From: Lonepinella sp042468235
GTDB taxonomy: Bacteria; Pseudomonadota; Gammaproteobacteria; Enterobacterales; Pasteurellaceae
DNA: 64,000 bases
Direction of reading: 5' to 3'
Assembly (NCBI RefSeq): GCF_042468235.1
Contig: NZ_CP170386.1
Location: 1-64,000, forward strand
The translations under genes were made by a program, and so were the position numbers. The notes beneath the pieces were generated by a model that worked only from the letters and a program-made list of their open reading frames with translations, did no database searches and was not told the DNA's origin. Within the stretch, counting starts at the first letter, position 1, and every line of letters starts with the position of its first letter. Below are positions 1 through 8,854 of the stretch, in pieces.

Positions 1-1368
1 ATGAACATTGACTTTTCAGCACTATGGCAAGATTGCCTTTTACAATTACAGGATCAAGTGTCTTCCAACGACTTTAATATGTGGTTACGTCCTTTGCAAG
101 CAGATGCTAATAACGAAAACCTTATGATTTTATATGCATCTAATATCTTTATTAAAAATTGGGTAGAAAGCCACTATTTGGAAAAAATTATTCAAATTAT
201 CCAGCAATTAAGCCAAAATCCAAATTTGGTGGTGAAATTGCAAGAAGGAACCAGACCAGTACCACAAAAACAGGTCAATATTTCAGAGCAAACAAATAAC
301 TATAGTGTGGTAGAAAATTCAACAAGTTCTGAATCAAATACGTTCCGTACCAATTTGAATCCGCATTATGTGTTTGATAACTTTGTCGGTGGTAAATCCA
401 ATCAATTAGCCCGTTCTGCTGGCTTAAAGGTGTCCAAACATCCGGGGGATACATTAGCTAATCCGTTATTTTTATATGGTAGTACCGGTTTAGGTAAAAC
501 TCACTTATTACATGCTATTGGCAACGCTATTCTTGAAGATAATCCTAATGCCCGCATTGTGTATATTCATTCAGAACGTTATGTACAAGAAATGGTAAAA
601 GCGTTAAAAACCGAACGTTTAGAACAGTTTAAGAAATTTTATCGTTCATTAGATGTCCTCTTAATTGATGATATTCAATTTTTTGCCGGTAAAAGTGGAA
701 CACAAGAAGAATTTTTTCATACTTTTAATTCCTTATTTGAAGGGGGACGACAAATTATTCTGACTTCAGATCGCTTACCAAAAGGTATTGAAAACTTTAC
801 AGAACGTTTAACATCTCGTTTTGGGGTGGGCTTAACCTTACAAATTCAACCTCCTGAGTTGGAAACTCGTATTGCCATTTTGTTGAAAAAAGCGGAAGAA
901 AAAAATTTAAATTTGCCGGAAGAAGTCGCCTTTTTTATTGCCGAAAGATTACGTACCAATGTTAGGGATCTTGAAGGCGCGTTGAACCGTGTGCAAGCCT
1001 ATGCGGAATTTACTGGCAAACCTATTACCCGAGATTTTGCTGAAGAAACCTTAAAAGATATTTTGGCATTACAGGAAAAATTAGTCACCATCGAAAACAT
1101 TCAAAAAGTGGTCGCAGAATATTACCGCATTAAGGTGTCCGATTTAAAATCCAAAAATCGTTCACGTTCGGTGGCTCGCCCACGACAATTAGCTATGTCA
1201 TTAGCCAAAGAGCTCACTAATCGTAGCTTACCTGAAATTGGCAAAGCTTTTGGGGATCGTGATCACACCACTGTTCTACACGCTTGTCGTCAAATTGTGT
1301 CTTTACGAGAAACTGATAGCAATATTGAAGAAGATTGGATAAATTTAAACCGCACTTTATCTGCTTAA
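1..1368 (+). CDS. dnaA: Chromosomal replication initiator DnaA
   Basis: DnaA is the AAA+ ATPase that binds DnaA boxes, opens oriC and loads the replicative helicase. The 455-residue protein has an N-terminal interaction domain (about 1-90), a variable linker (about 90-125), an AAA+ core with Walker A GSTGLGKTH near residue 160 and Walker B LLIDDIQF near 222, and a C-terminal helix-turn-helix carrying the DnaA signature GDRDHTTVLHACRQI near 418. Length is close to the E. coli protein (467). It is followed 29 bp later by dnaN and then recF, the classical dnaA-dnaN-recF order. The promoter lies outside the window, because base 1 is the start codon. Confidence 0.98.
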   Translation: MNIDFSALWQDCLLQLQDQVSSNDFNMWLRPLQADANNENLMILYASNIFIKNWVESHYLEKIIQIIQQLSQNPNLVVKLQEGTRPVPQKQVNISEQTNNYSVVENSTSSESNTFRTNLNPHYVFDNFVGGKSNQLARSAGLKVSKHPGDTLANPLFLYGSTGLGKTHLLHAIGNAILEDNPNARIVYIHSERYVQEMVKALKTERLEQFKKFYRSLDVLLIDDIQFFAGKSGTQEEFFHTFNSLFEGGRQIILTSDRLPKGIENFTERLTSRFGVGLTLQIQPPELETRIAILLKKAEEKNLNLPEEVAFFIAERLRTNVRDLEGALNRVQAYAEFTGKPITRDFAEETLKDILALQEKLVTIENIQKVVAEYYRIKVSDLKSKNRSRSVARPRQLAMSLAKELTNRSLPEIGKAFGDRDHTTVLHACRQIVSLRETDSNIEEDWINLNRTLSA

Positions 1369-1397
1369 TTTTACGTTTAATCAATAGGAAGATCACT

Positions 1398-2498
1398 ATG
1401 CAACTGATTATTTCAAGAGAAGATCTATTAAAACCACTCCAACAAGTTTGCGGTGTATTAAGTAATCGCCCGAATATTCCTGTATTAAACAATGTTTTAT
1501 TGCAAATTAATGGTAATATTCTGACTATTACAGGAACAGATTTAGAAGTAGAACTTTCTACACAAGCACTATTACAAAATAGTGCAGAAGGTAATTTCAC
1601 TATTCCCGCTAGGAAATTTTTAGAAATTTGCCGTAATTTGCCAGACAATGCCACTATTACGGTCGATTTTGAAGAAGATCGAGCGTTTATTCGTTCAGGG
1701 CGGACTAAATTTAATTTAGCGACTTTCTCAGCGGACGAATACCCAAATTTGACCAACTGGCAATCAGAAGTGGATTTTACCGTTACACAAAGCATTGTTC
1801 GTCGTTTAATTGATGCCACCCAGTTTTCTATGGCAAATAATGATGCTCGTTATGCGTTAAATGGAATGAAGTTAGAAACGGAAGGTAATTTATTACGCAC
1901 GGTTTCAACAGATGGACACCGTTTAGCCGTTTGTACTATTCCCCTTGAACAAGAATTACAAAATCATGCTGTTATTGTGCCACGTAAAGGGGTATTAGAA
2001 CTGGCAAGATTATTAGACTCAAGTAGTGAAGAACCCGCTCATTTACAAATTGGTACCAATAATTTACGTGTGCAATTAGGTTCGTTAGTGTTTACTACCA
2101 AACTGATTGACGGACGTTTCCCTGATTATCGTCGCGTCTTGCCACGTAATGCGGATCGTATTTTGGAGGGTGACTGGGAAGCCTTAAAACAATCCTTTGT
2201 GCGTGCTGCAATTCTTTCTACTGAACGTGTTCGTACTGTCCGCTTACAATTAAGCGAAAATCAATTACGCATTTTAGCATCCAATCCAGAACACGAAGAA
2301 GTCGAAGAAATTTTAGACGTATCTTACCAAAGCGAAGAAATGGAAGTCGGTTTTAATGCCAGCTATGTGTTAGATGTACTCAATGCGTTAAAATGTAAAC
2401 GTGTACGCATGCGGTTAATTGATGCCTCGTCAAGCTGTTTGATTGAAGATTGCCAAGATAGCAGTGCAGAATATGTGATTATGCCGATGCGTTTATAA
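1398..2498 (+). CDS. dnaN: DNA polymerase III sliding clamp, beta subunit
   Basis: The beta clamp encircles DNA as a dimer and tethers polymerase III and many repair proteins. The chosen ATG at 1398 (366 residues) begins MQLIISREDLLKPLQQV, the family N-terminus, and is preceded by an AGGAAGA ribosome-binding site. A longer in-frame extension to 1335 would overlap the end of dnaA and is not needed. The C-terminus ends YVIMPMRL, matching the conserved E. coli MPMRL tail. It lies between dnaA and recF and is probably co-transcribed with both. Confidence 0.98.
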   Translation: MQLIISREDLLKPLQQVCGVLSNRPNIPVLNNVLLQINGNILTITGTDLEVELSTQALLQNSAEGNFTIPARKFLEICRNLPDNATITVDFEEDRAFIRSGRTKFNLATFSADEYPNLTNWQSEVDFTVTQSIVRRLIDATQFSMANNDARYALNGMKLETEGNLLRTVSTDGHRLAVCTIPLEQELQNHAVIVPRKGVLELARLLDSSSEEPAHLQIGTNNLRVQLGSLVFTTKLIDGRFPDYRRVLPRNADRILEGDWEALKQSFVRAAILSTERVRTVRLQLSENQLRILASNPEHEEVEEILDVSYQSEEMEVGFNASYVLDVLNALKCKRVRMRLIDASSSCLIEDCQDSSAEYVIMPMRL

Positions 2499-2525
2499 AA
2501 ACATTCGTAAAATCGACCGCACTTT

Positions 2526-3611
2526 ATGGCTATCTCTCGCTTACTTATTGAAAATTTTCGTAATTTTACCGCCGTGGATCTTGAATTTGACCACGGCTTT
2601 AACTTTTTGATCGGCAATAATGGTAGCGGCAAAACCAACTTGTTAGAAAGCCTTTTCTATTTAGGACATGGCAGATCCTTTAAAAGTAATGTCACTACCC
2701 GAATTATTCGTTATGAACAACCACATTTCACCTTGCACGGCAAAATTCAAGAACAACAACATCAATGGTCGGTGGGTTTACAAAAACAGCGTAAAGACGG
2801 CACTACCTTAGTGAAAATCAACGGTGAAGAGGGTAACAAAATTTCCGATCTTGCTCATTTGCTCCCGATGCAGATTATCACGCCAGAAGGCCTAACCCTA
2901 TTAAATGGTGGACCAAGTTACCGCCGAGCGTTTTTAGATTGGGGACTTTTTCATCATCACACCAGTTTTCATTCGGCTTGGTCAGCACTCAATCGTTTAC
3001 TCAAACAACGTAATTCTGCCTTACAACAAAGCTATGATTATGCTCCACTTAGAATCTGGGATATTGAACTTGCGAAACTAGCACATCAAGTCACCCAATG
3101 GCGCGCGGAATACGCGCAAGCATTGACGCCAGCCATAGAACAAACCTGCCAATTATTTTTACCCGAACTAGAAATTCAATTAAGTTTTCATCAAGGTTGG
3201 GAAAAAGGCAGTGATTATGCTGATGTATTACGAGAAAATTTCCAACGAGACAAACAAATTGGCTACACGGTTTCTGGTCCGCAAAAAGCGGATTTTCGTT
3301 TTAAATCTAATGGATTGCCAGTAGAAGATGTGCTTTCCCGTGGTCAACTCAAATTACTGATGTGTGCCTTGCGACTTGCTCAAGGCGAACATTTAACGCA
3401 ACAAAAAAACCGTCATTGTATTTTCTTGATTGATGATTTTGCATCAGAATTAGATCAAATCAAACGTGCCTTGTTAGCGGAACGCTTACAACAAAGCCGG
3501 TCACAGGTATTTATCACCGCCATAACACAGGATCAACTGGCCCAAATGCAGGTGGAGAAACATTGTAGTTTCAGGCTACAAGAAGGTAATATCACACTCC
3601 TCGCGGGATAA
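2526..3611 (+). CDS. recF: DNA replication and repair protein RecF
   Basis: RecF is an SMC-like ATPase that, with RecO and RecR, loads RecA on gapped DNA. The 361-residue protein starts MAISRLLIENFRNF and has Walker A IGNNGSGKTNLLE near residue 30, an ABC-type signature region SRGQLKLL near 271 and Walker B IFLIDDFASELD near 300. It begins 27 bp after dnaN. A USS (ACCGCACTT) sits directly before its ATG, so no strong ribosome-binding site is seen, and translation may depend partly on coupling with dnaN. Confidence 0.97.
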   Translation: MAISRLLIENFRNFTAVDLEFDHGFNFLIGNNGSGKTNLLESLFYLGHGRSFKSNVTTRIIRYEQPHFTLHGKIQEQQHQWSVGLQKQRKDGTTLVKINGEEGNKISDLAHLLPMQIITPEGLTLLNGGPSYRRAFLDWGLFHHHTSFHSAWSALNRLLKQRNSALQQSYDYAPLRIWDIELAKLAHQVTQWRAEYAQALTPAIEQTCQLFLPELEIQLSFHQGWEKGSDYADVLRENFQRDKQIGYTVSGPQKADFRFKSNGLPVEDVLSRGQLKLLMCALRLAQGEHLTQQKNRHCIFLIDDFASELDQIKRALLAERLQQSRSQVFITAITQDQLAQMQVEKHCSFRLQEGNITLLAG

Positions 3612-3683
3612 ACTGCGGTGATTTTTCCCTCTTTTTTCGTAATGAATAAACGGGGTATAGAAATGTGACAGTTTGCCATATTA

Positions 3684-3692
3684 TGCTATAAT
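3684..3692 (+). promoter_or_regulatory. Extended -10 promoter for the DNA methyltransferase gene
   Basis: TGC followed by TATAAT forms an extended -10 element 30 bases before the methyltransferase ATG. The best -35 candidate (TGTGAC, 3664-3669) at 17-bp spacing is weak, as is usual for extended -10 promoters. It suggests that the methyltransferase is transcribed separately from recF. Confidence 0.6.
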
Positions 3693-3721
3693 CCGCAGCC
3701 TAATTCATAATTTTCGATGCC

Positions 3722-4432
3722 ATGATGGAACAGTTATCTTGTCAAATATTTCATAGTGATTGCCAAATAATAATGCGTGATTTTGCCAATAAAAATCAGC
3801 AAGTTGATCACATTATCACTGATCCTCCTTATGCGATTTCTCAACGTAACAATTTTCATACCTTGAATAATCCAAGAAAAGGCGTTGATTTTGGGACATG
3901 GGATTGGGGATTTGATCCAGCTTTCTGGCTTGAAAGCGCTTATCCTTTATTAGCACATAATGGTTCCATGATTATTTTTTGTTCATATCGTTTTATTTCG
4001 CAAATTACCCAAAAAATTGAAAGTTTAGGTGGGGTAGTGAAAGATATTATGGTGTGGCAAAAAGCCAATCCGATGCCAAGAAATATTCATCGGCGTTATG
4101 TACAAGATATGGAATTTATCATTTGGGCAGTAAAATCTAAAAAGAGTAAGTGGGTTTTTAATAAGCCTGAAGATAAACCTTATCAACGTGGATTCTTTCA
4201 AACACCCACATTATTAGGTAAAGAGAGAACCGCACATCCGACTCAAAAACCCATTAGTTTAATGCATGAAATTATTAAAATTCATACTCATCCGGGACAA
4301 CTTATTTTTGATCCCTTTATGGGCGTGGGTTCAACTGGTGTGGCTAGCCTAGACTTAAATCGGCGTTTTTTAGGTTGTGAACAAGATCTACGATGGTTTG
4401 AGTTAGCGCAGCTAAGATTAAATTTAGGCTAA
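3722..4432 (+). CDS. Solitary site-specific DNA methyltransferase (beta-class, probably N6-adenine)
   Basis: This protein transfers a methyl group from S-adenosylmethionine to DNA; the target sequence is unknown. Of 236 residues, the catalytic motif IV TDPPY is near residues 33-37. The SAM-binding motif DPFMGVGSTG is near 200, and ends in a conserved FLGCEQD. This order, catalytic motif first and SAM motif last, defines the beta class; DPPY favours N6-adenine over N4-cytosine. No restriction endonuclease gene is adjacent, so it looks like an orphan enzyme of the YhdJ/M.HinfI type. It has its own extended -10 promoter. Two ATG codons lie in tandem (3722 and 3725), and the true start could be either. 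Confidence 0.9.
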   Translation: MMEQLSCQIFHSDCQIIMRDFANKNQQVDHIITDPPYAISQRNNFHTLNNPRKGVDFGTWDWGFDPAFWLESAYPLLAHNGSMIIFCSYRFISQITQKIESLGGVVKDIMVWQKANPMPRNIHRRYVQDMEFIIWAVKSKKSKWVFNKPEDKPYQRGFFQTPTLLGKERTAHPTQKPISLMHEIIKIHTHPGQLIFDPFMGVGSTGVASLDLNRRFLGCEQDLRWFELAQLRLNLG

Positions 4433-4455
4433 AATAATACGGCACTTAAATTAAT

Positions 4456-4482
4456 AAAGTGCGGTGAAAATCACCGCACTTT
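4456..4482. terminator. Bidirectional terminator made of inverted USS
   Basis: AAAGTGCGGTGA, a 3-base loop and TCACCGCACTTT form a perfect 12-bp hairpin between two convergent genes. The two arms are inverted copies of the DNA uptake signal sequence, a common terminator design in Pasteurellaceae. Confidence 0.85.
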
Positions 4483-4501
4483 GGTAAAGCTACTCATAAA
4501 A

Positions 4502-5257
4502 TTATTTTTGACTACAGACTGCAATAAAATTCAGTTTTTTCTCAGGATCATTAAACACCTTAAACATTTTTTTAAAGGTTTCTCTGTTCTCTGATTTCAT
4601 GGCATTAGAAACAATACGTAATGCCCCCCAAATACCTTCATCATGGATCATGCCTTTCGGGGATAACAAACTCATTTCCCCATTAAAACTATCCACATTA
4701 CGGAATCCACTGTCTTTAAATAATTGCGTCCATCCATCACGAGTAAGTGGGGTGACGGTAATATTAATCGCTTCACGTAATTGCTTAATAATTGGTTCTG
4801 CTTCCGTGGTAGTTAACATCACATCATGGGTTAATAAAAAACCGTTTGGTTTTAACACACGAAAATATTCTTCCACGGCTTTTATTTTTGCTTGTACGGG
4901 TAACATGGTTAACATTGCTTCATTAATCACTATATCAAAGGTATTATCTTCAAAAGGTAATTTCATGGCATTGGCTCGCTGTACATGAATTTTGTCTTGT
5001 AAACCATTTGCTGCGATATTTTTCTTGGCTTTTTCTAACGCCACTTCATCCAAATCTACCCCTTCAATATGACAACCAAATTGTTTGGCAAGACCAATAG
5101 CAGTGGTTCCCATATTACAGGCGACTTCAAGCACTTTCTTACTGGCATCAAAATCACCGTTGGCAATTAACCAGTCTGTGGCTTTTTTACCGCCCGGACG
5201 TAACCTCGTTTTACCTAAACGGGCTAAAAAATTATGTCCGACTTCATCTTTTTTCAT
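4502..5257 (-). CDS. Class I SAM-dependent methyltransferase, small-molecule type
   Basis: The 251-residue protein has a Rossmann-type methyltransferase core: motif I VLEVACNMGTTAIGLA near residue 40, the acidic loop GVDLDE near 64, and motif IV NTFDIVINEAMLTMLP near 108. The methyltransf_11/25-like fold suggests a small metabolite or lipid-like acceptor, but the substrate cannot be read from the sequence. It has no signal peptide or membrane segment. It is transcribed convergently with the DNA methyltransferase and lies downstream of crp, separated from it by a strong terminator. Confidence 0.8.
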   Translation of the reverse strand: MKKDEVGHNFLARLGKTRLRPGGKKATDWLIANGDFDASKKVLEVACNMGTTAIGLAKQFGCHIEGVDLDEVALEKAKKNIAANGLQDKIHVQRANAMKLPFEDNTFDIVINEAMLTMLPVQAKIKAVEEYFRVLKPNGFLLTHDVMLTTTEAEPIIKQLREAINITVTPLTRDGWTQLFKDSGFRNVDSFNGEMSLLSPKGMIHDEGIWGALRIVSNAMKSENRETFKKMFKVFNDPEKKLNFIAVCSQK

Positions 5258-5316
5258 CTTGCTTTCTCCCCGAATAAAATACTTGACTAAATATATCAGA
5301 TTTTAAAATAAGAAAA

Positions 5317-5365
5317 ATAAAAAAATGCGGTAAATATTGATCTACACCAAAATTTACCGCATTTT
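5317..5365 (-). terminator. Terminator after crp
   Basis: On the minus strand, AAAATGCGGTAAAT and ATTTACCGCATTTT form a perfect 14-bp stem followed by a run of seven T. The arms contain a degenerate USS (AATGCGGT). Confidence 0.85.
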
Positions 5366-5380
5366 GCTATCAAGATTTCA

Positions 5381-6052
5381 TTATTCCCTTGTACCATACA
5401 CCACAATGGTTTTGCCATGAGCCGAAATCAAATGCTCATCTTCTAACATCTTTAAAATCCGTCCTACGGTTTCCCTTGAACATCCTACCATTTGCCCGAT
5501 TTCTTGGCGGGTGATTTTAATTTGCATTCCTTCTGGATGGGTCATCGCATCTGGCATTTTGGCAAGATTTAACAGGGTTTGAGCAATACGCCCCGTTACA
5601 TCCAAGAATGCTAAATTTTTTACTTGTTGTGATGTGGTTCTTAAACGTTTTGCTAATTGTCCGGCTAAGATCATAAGTACATCAGGATTGACTTGTACTA
5701 ACTGACGGAACTTTTTATAAGAAATCTCGGCAACTTCGCAAGTGGTTTTAGCACGAATCCATGCTGAACGTACGTCATTTTCATTAAATAAACCCGCTTC
5801 GCCAAAGAAATCACCAGACCCTAAATAGGTCAAGAGCATTTCTTTGCCATCTTCATCTTTGGTGGATACAGATGCTGATCCCTTAATTAAATAATACAGG
5901 GTCTCTGCCTTTTCTCCAGCATGAATAATGCTTGTTTTCATTGAATATTTATGAATATGACAATGAGAAACAAACCATTCTAAGGTAGGATCCAAAGTAT
6001 GAGCGGGTTTCTTTTCTTGATGAGCTTCAACTTGTTGTACTTGTTCTGGCAT
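5381..6052 (-). CDS. crp: cAMP receptor protein (CRP)
   Basis: This is the global cAMP-responsive transcription activator; in Haemophilus it also controls competence. The 223-residue protein has a cyclic-nucleotide-binding beta-roll with the phosphate-binding-cassette sequence GDFFGEAGLF near residue 87 and the helix-turn-helix TRQEIGQMVGCSRETVGRILKML near 180-202. The C-terminus ends IVVYGTRE, as in E. coli CRP. It has about 14 extra N-terminal residues compared with E. coli (210). It is followed by its own terminator. Confidence 0.97.
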   Translation of the reverse strand: MPEQVQQVEAHQEKKPAHTLDPTLEWFVSHCHIHKYSMKTSIIHAGEKAETLYYLIKGSASVSTKDEDGKEMLLTYLGSGDFFGEAGLFNENDVRSAWIRAKTTCEVAEISYKKFRQLVQVNPDVLMILAGQLAKRLRTTSQQVKNLAFLDVTGRIAQTLLNLAKMPDAMTHPEGMQIKITRQEIGQMVGCSRETVGRILKMLEDEHLISAHGKTIVVYGTRE

Positions 6053-6123
6053 AAATAACCTCTTTGTTCTAATAGCTGATAGGCCTTGTTATCTCTCCTG
6101 TTAATGTATTGAGATAAACAAAC

Positions 6124-6342
6124 CTAACGTAGAAAATCCGTTTTATTTTTAATATCAATGGTTTCGTGTAATTCTGACCAAACGATAACTGCTTTTTGTT
6201 GCCGAATTTGATCAAGTAAATTTTCTGTTTTCTGCGCTAAAGACAATTCTTTAAGCCCGTAATCTGTTCCTTCTCGCAAAATAAAACTTTCTACAATGTT
6301 AACTAACGTATCTTCTTCAAGTGCTTGCCAAGGAATTATCAT
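6124..6342 (-). CDS. yheU: YheU-family protein (UPF0270)
   Basis: This is a 72-residue protein of unknown function. It starts MIIPWQALEEDTLVNIVESF and has the family segment REGTDYG followed by a C-terminal helix. It lies between slmA and crp, the arrangement seen in H. influenzae. It is probably co-transcribed with slmA, whose stop codon is 19 bp upstream. Confidence 0.88.
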   Translation of the reverse strand: MIIPWQALEEDTLVNIVESFILREGTDYGLKELSLAQKTENLLDQIRQQKAVIVWSELHETIDIKNKTDFLR

Positions 6343-6361
6343 GTTAATTTATCATCATTTA

Positions 6362-7015
6362 CTAGGCAAATAATTGTTCAATTAGTTGCCATTGTTGTTC
6401 AAAACTTTGATTTGTTGTACGACGAAAATTCGTCCGGACATAACGCATAAACTGTCCTTCACAAAAGGTGACTAAATAACTAGCGATGATGCGTTCATCA
6501 AGAGAAAAGGTTTTACCTTCGCGTAATTTTCGGATTTGTAAGATATTCACGAATTGTAATTCTAAGCGATCAAAAAATTGAGCGGCACGAACTTGTAATT
6601 TAGCATCTTCAAACATTAACGCATGACCAGTGAGAATCCGGGTCATACCCGGGTTTTTACGAGCAAAATCTAAGATCATTTGTAAAATATCGTGTACTCG
6701 ATTTTGGGTATTGGTTTCTAATTTTGTAGATTGCGAAATTCGAATAAATAAATTCTGTTCAATATTTTCAATCAAGGCTTCAAACATTTTGGTTTTGCTA
6801 GGGAAATAACGATACAAAGCAGCTTCCGACACCCCCACAGCTTCGGCTAAACGTGCCGTTGTCATACGCTCCATGCCACGTTCGGAATGAAGCATACTTG
6901 CCAACACGGCTAACACTTGCTGACGGCGTTCTTTAACACTACGCTTTTCTATTTTGGGTACAGATTTTTCCACCATAGCAGGCTCAATATCTGCAATTTC
7001 CAACTGTTCTACCAT
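6362..7015 (-). CDS. slmA: Nucleoid occlusion factor SlmA
   Basis: SlmA is a TetR-family DNA-binding protein that blocks FtsZ ring assembly over the nucleoid. In this 217-residue protein the TetR helix-turn-helix lies at about 45-95 (TARLAEAVGVSEAALYRYFP), followed by an all-helical C-terminal domain. The N-terminal extension, about 25 residues rich in Glu and Lys, is typical of the Pasteurellaceae form. Its neighbours dut and coaBC upstream and yheU-crp downstream keep the conserved Haemophilus order. Confidence 0.94.
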   Translation of the reverse strand: MVEQLEIADIEPAMVEKSVPKIEKRSVKERRQQVLAVLASMLHSERGMERMTTARLAEAVGVSEAALYRYFPSKTKMFEALIENIEQNLFIRISQSTKLETNTQNRVHDILQMILDFARKNPGMTRILTGHALMFEDAKLQVRAAQFFDRLELQFVNILQIRKLREGKTFSLDERIIASYLVTFCEGQFMRYVRTNFRRTTNQSFEQQWQLIEQLFA

Positions 7016-7031
7016 TATTTATTTACTCGCA

Positions 7032-7499
7032 TTATTGTTTTCCTGAATGTCCAAAACCACCCTCACCACGGTCTGTTTGAGTAAATTCTTCCACAATATT
7101 AAATTCCGCCTGTAACACTGGCACAAAAACTAATTGTGCAATACGATCGCCCACTTCAATTTTAAATGGTTTATCGCCACGATTCCACACAGACACCATC
7201 AAAGGTCCTTGATAATCACTGTCGATCAAGCCAACTAAATTGCCAAGTACAATGCCATTTTTATGCCCTAAACCTGAACGTGGTAGAATCACGGCTGCCA
7301 AATTTGGATCCGCAATATAAATAGATAACCCAGTAGGAATTAATTTGCTTTCCCCAGGTTGAATTTCAAAACTTTGTTCTATCAATGCTCGCAAATCTAA
7401 GCCTGCTGAACCTGTGGTCGCATAAGTGGGTAACGGAAATTCGTTGCCAATACGGCTGTCTAAAATTTTTACATCAATTTTTTTTGTATTTTTTTGCAT
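7032..7499 (-). CDS. dut: Deoxyuridine 5'-triphosphate nucleotidohydrolase
   Basis: dUTPase hydrolyses dUTP to dUMP and pyrophosphate, keeping uracil out of DNA and feeding dTMP synthesis. All five family motifs are visible in 155 residues: SAGLDLRA, PRSGLGHKNG, GLIDSDYQGP, GDRIAQLVF and the C-terminal flexible arm RGEGGFGHSG. The active form is a trimer. The gene start overlaps the end of coaBC by 26 bp, so the two are translationally linked. The ung gene, at 34.2 kb, acts on the same lesion. Confidence 0.97.
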   Translation of the reverse strand: MQKNTKKIDVKILDSRIGNEFPLPTYATTGSAGLDLRALIEQSFEIQPGESKLIPTGLSIYIADPNLAAVILPRSGLGHKNGIVLGNLVGLIDSDYQGPLMVSVWNRGDKPFKIEVGDRIAQLVFVPVLQAEFNIVEEFTQTDRGEGGFGHSGKQ

Positions 7500-8691
7500 A
7501 GTATTTCTCGACGATTTTATTCACTAATTGTTGAGCTAATTGTTGTTTGCTGGTTTCAGGTAACTGTTCTGAGCCATTTTGCCAAAACAATTTTAACGCA
7601 TTTTGATCTGCCCCGAAAACCTGTCCATTCGATACATCATTAGCACAAATCATATCCAATTTCTTACGTAACAATTTATCTTGTGCATACTGCTCTACTC
7701 GTTGCGTTTCAGCCGCAAATCCCACCGTAAATGGGCGATTTTCGGTTAAATGACCCACATCGGATACAATATCTGGATTTTTCACTAAAGTAAGTTGCAT
7801 TTCATTACTGGATTTTTTGATTTTTTGTTCAGCAATGTCAGCCACTCGATAATCCGCTACTGCCGCACAAGCAATAAATATGTGATTTTTCACCGCACTT
7901 TCAAGTGCAACTTGCCACATTTGTTGAGCGGAAAGCACATTAATTCGATTAACCTTGCTAGGTGTTGCTAAATTAACTGGTCCACTAATTAAGGTGACAT
8001 TCGCTCCACGTTGAGCAAACGCATTCGCAATAGCAAAACCCATTTTACCCGAGCTGTGATTACTAATATAACGTACTGGATCAATGGCTTCTTGAGTAGG
8101 ACCAGCGGTAATTGCAATATTTAAACCAACTAAATCCTGCGAAATAGAAAAGTGTTGTTCAACGGCGGTAAAAATTTCTTGCGGCTCTGACATTCGCCCA
8201 GCACCCACATCACCACACGCCTGTTCTCCACTATTCGGTCCAATAAATAATATACCACGTTGTTGTAATGACAGAATATTCTGTTGTGTTACCGTTTGAC
8301 GGTACATTTGTTGATTCATTGCAGGAGCTAACAAAATCGGGGCTGAAGTAGCTAAACACAGAGTTGAAAGCAGATCATTCGCCATACCTACGTTCAAACG
8401 GGCAATAAAATCCGCACTGGCTGGAGCAATCACCACAAGGTCTGCCCACTTGGCTAATTCAATATGCCCCATGGCTAATTCGGCTTGCGGATCAAGCAAA
8501 GATTGAGCCACGGGATTGCCAGAAATAGCTTGCAAGGTTAAAGGCGTGACAAATTCCGCACCCGCTGGAGTTAATACGGTTCTCACTTCAGCACCCACTT
8601 TGCGTAATAAACGAATAAATTCAATAGTTTTATAGGCTGCAATGCCACCTGTTATCCCCACTACAATTCGTTTATGTTGCAAATTTGTCAT
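7474..8691 (-). CDS. coaBC: Bifunctional phosphopantothenoylcysteine decarboxylase / phosphopantothenate-cysteine ligase
   Basis: CoaBC (Dfp) carries out two consecutive steps of coenzyme A synthesis: ligation of cysteine to 4'-phosphopantothenate, then FMN-dependent decarboxylation. The chosen ATG at 8691 gives 405 residues beginning MTNLQHKRIVVGITGGIAAYK; an upstream in-frame start would only add a charged, unconserved stretch. The CoaC half (about 1-190) contains the PAMN motif and the ACGDVGAGRM substrate loop. The CoaB half (about 190-400) has GPTQEAIDPVRYISNHSSGKMG and the NDV motif. Confidence 0.96.
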   Translation of the reverse strand: MTNLQHKRIVVGITGGIAAYKTIEFIRLLRKVGAEVRTVLTPAGAEFVTPLTLQAISGNPVAQSLLDPQAELAMGHIELAKWADLVVIAPASADFIARLNVGMANDLLSTLCLATSAPILLAPAMNQQMYRQTVTQQNILSLQQRGILFIGPNSGEQACGDVGAGRMSEPQEIFTAVEQHFSISQDLVGLNIAITAGPTQEAIDPVRYISNHSSGKMGFAIANAFAQRGANVTLISGPVNLATPSKVNRINVLSAQQMWQVALESAVKNHIFIACAAVADYRVADIAEQKIKKSSNEMQLTLVKNPDIVSDVGHLTENRPFTVGFAAETQRVEQYAQDKLLRKKLDMICANDVSNGQVFGADQNALKLFWQNGSEQLPETSKQQLAQQLVNKIVEKYYAKKYKKN

Positions 8692-8854
8692 TGTTAGTCC
8701 TTTCTCACATCTATTGCTACCCATTTTACTTCAATTTGGCGGAAGAAAACATAGGATTTTTTGATCTGTATTCCAAAATCAGCATAAATTTCTCGCCAAA
8801 CTCATTAAATTATCACAAAGTGCGGTGTGATTTTTTATAATTTAGAGTAAAACC

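Noticed and set aside
8812..8831. Inverted repeat ATCACA-AAGTGCGG-TGTGAT upstream of radC, reminiscent of a CRP site
   Set aside because: The half-sites point the wrong way for CRP (TGTGA-N6-TCACA), so it is at best a small hairpin around a USS.
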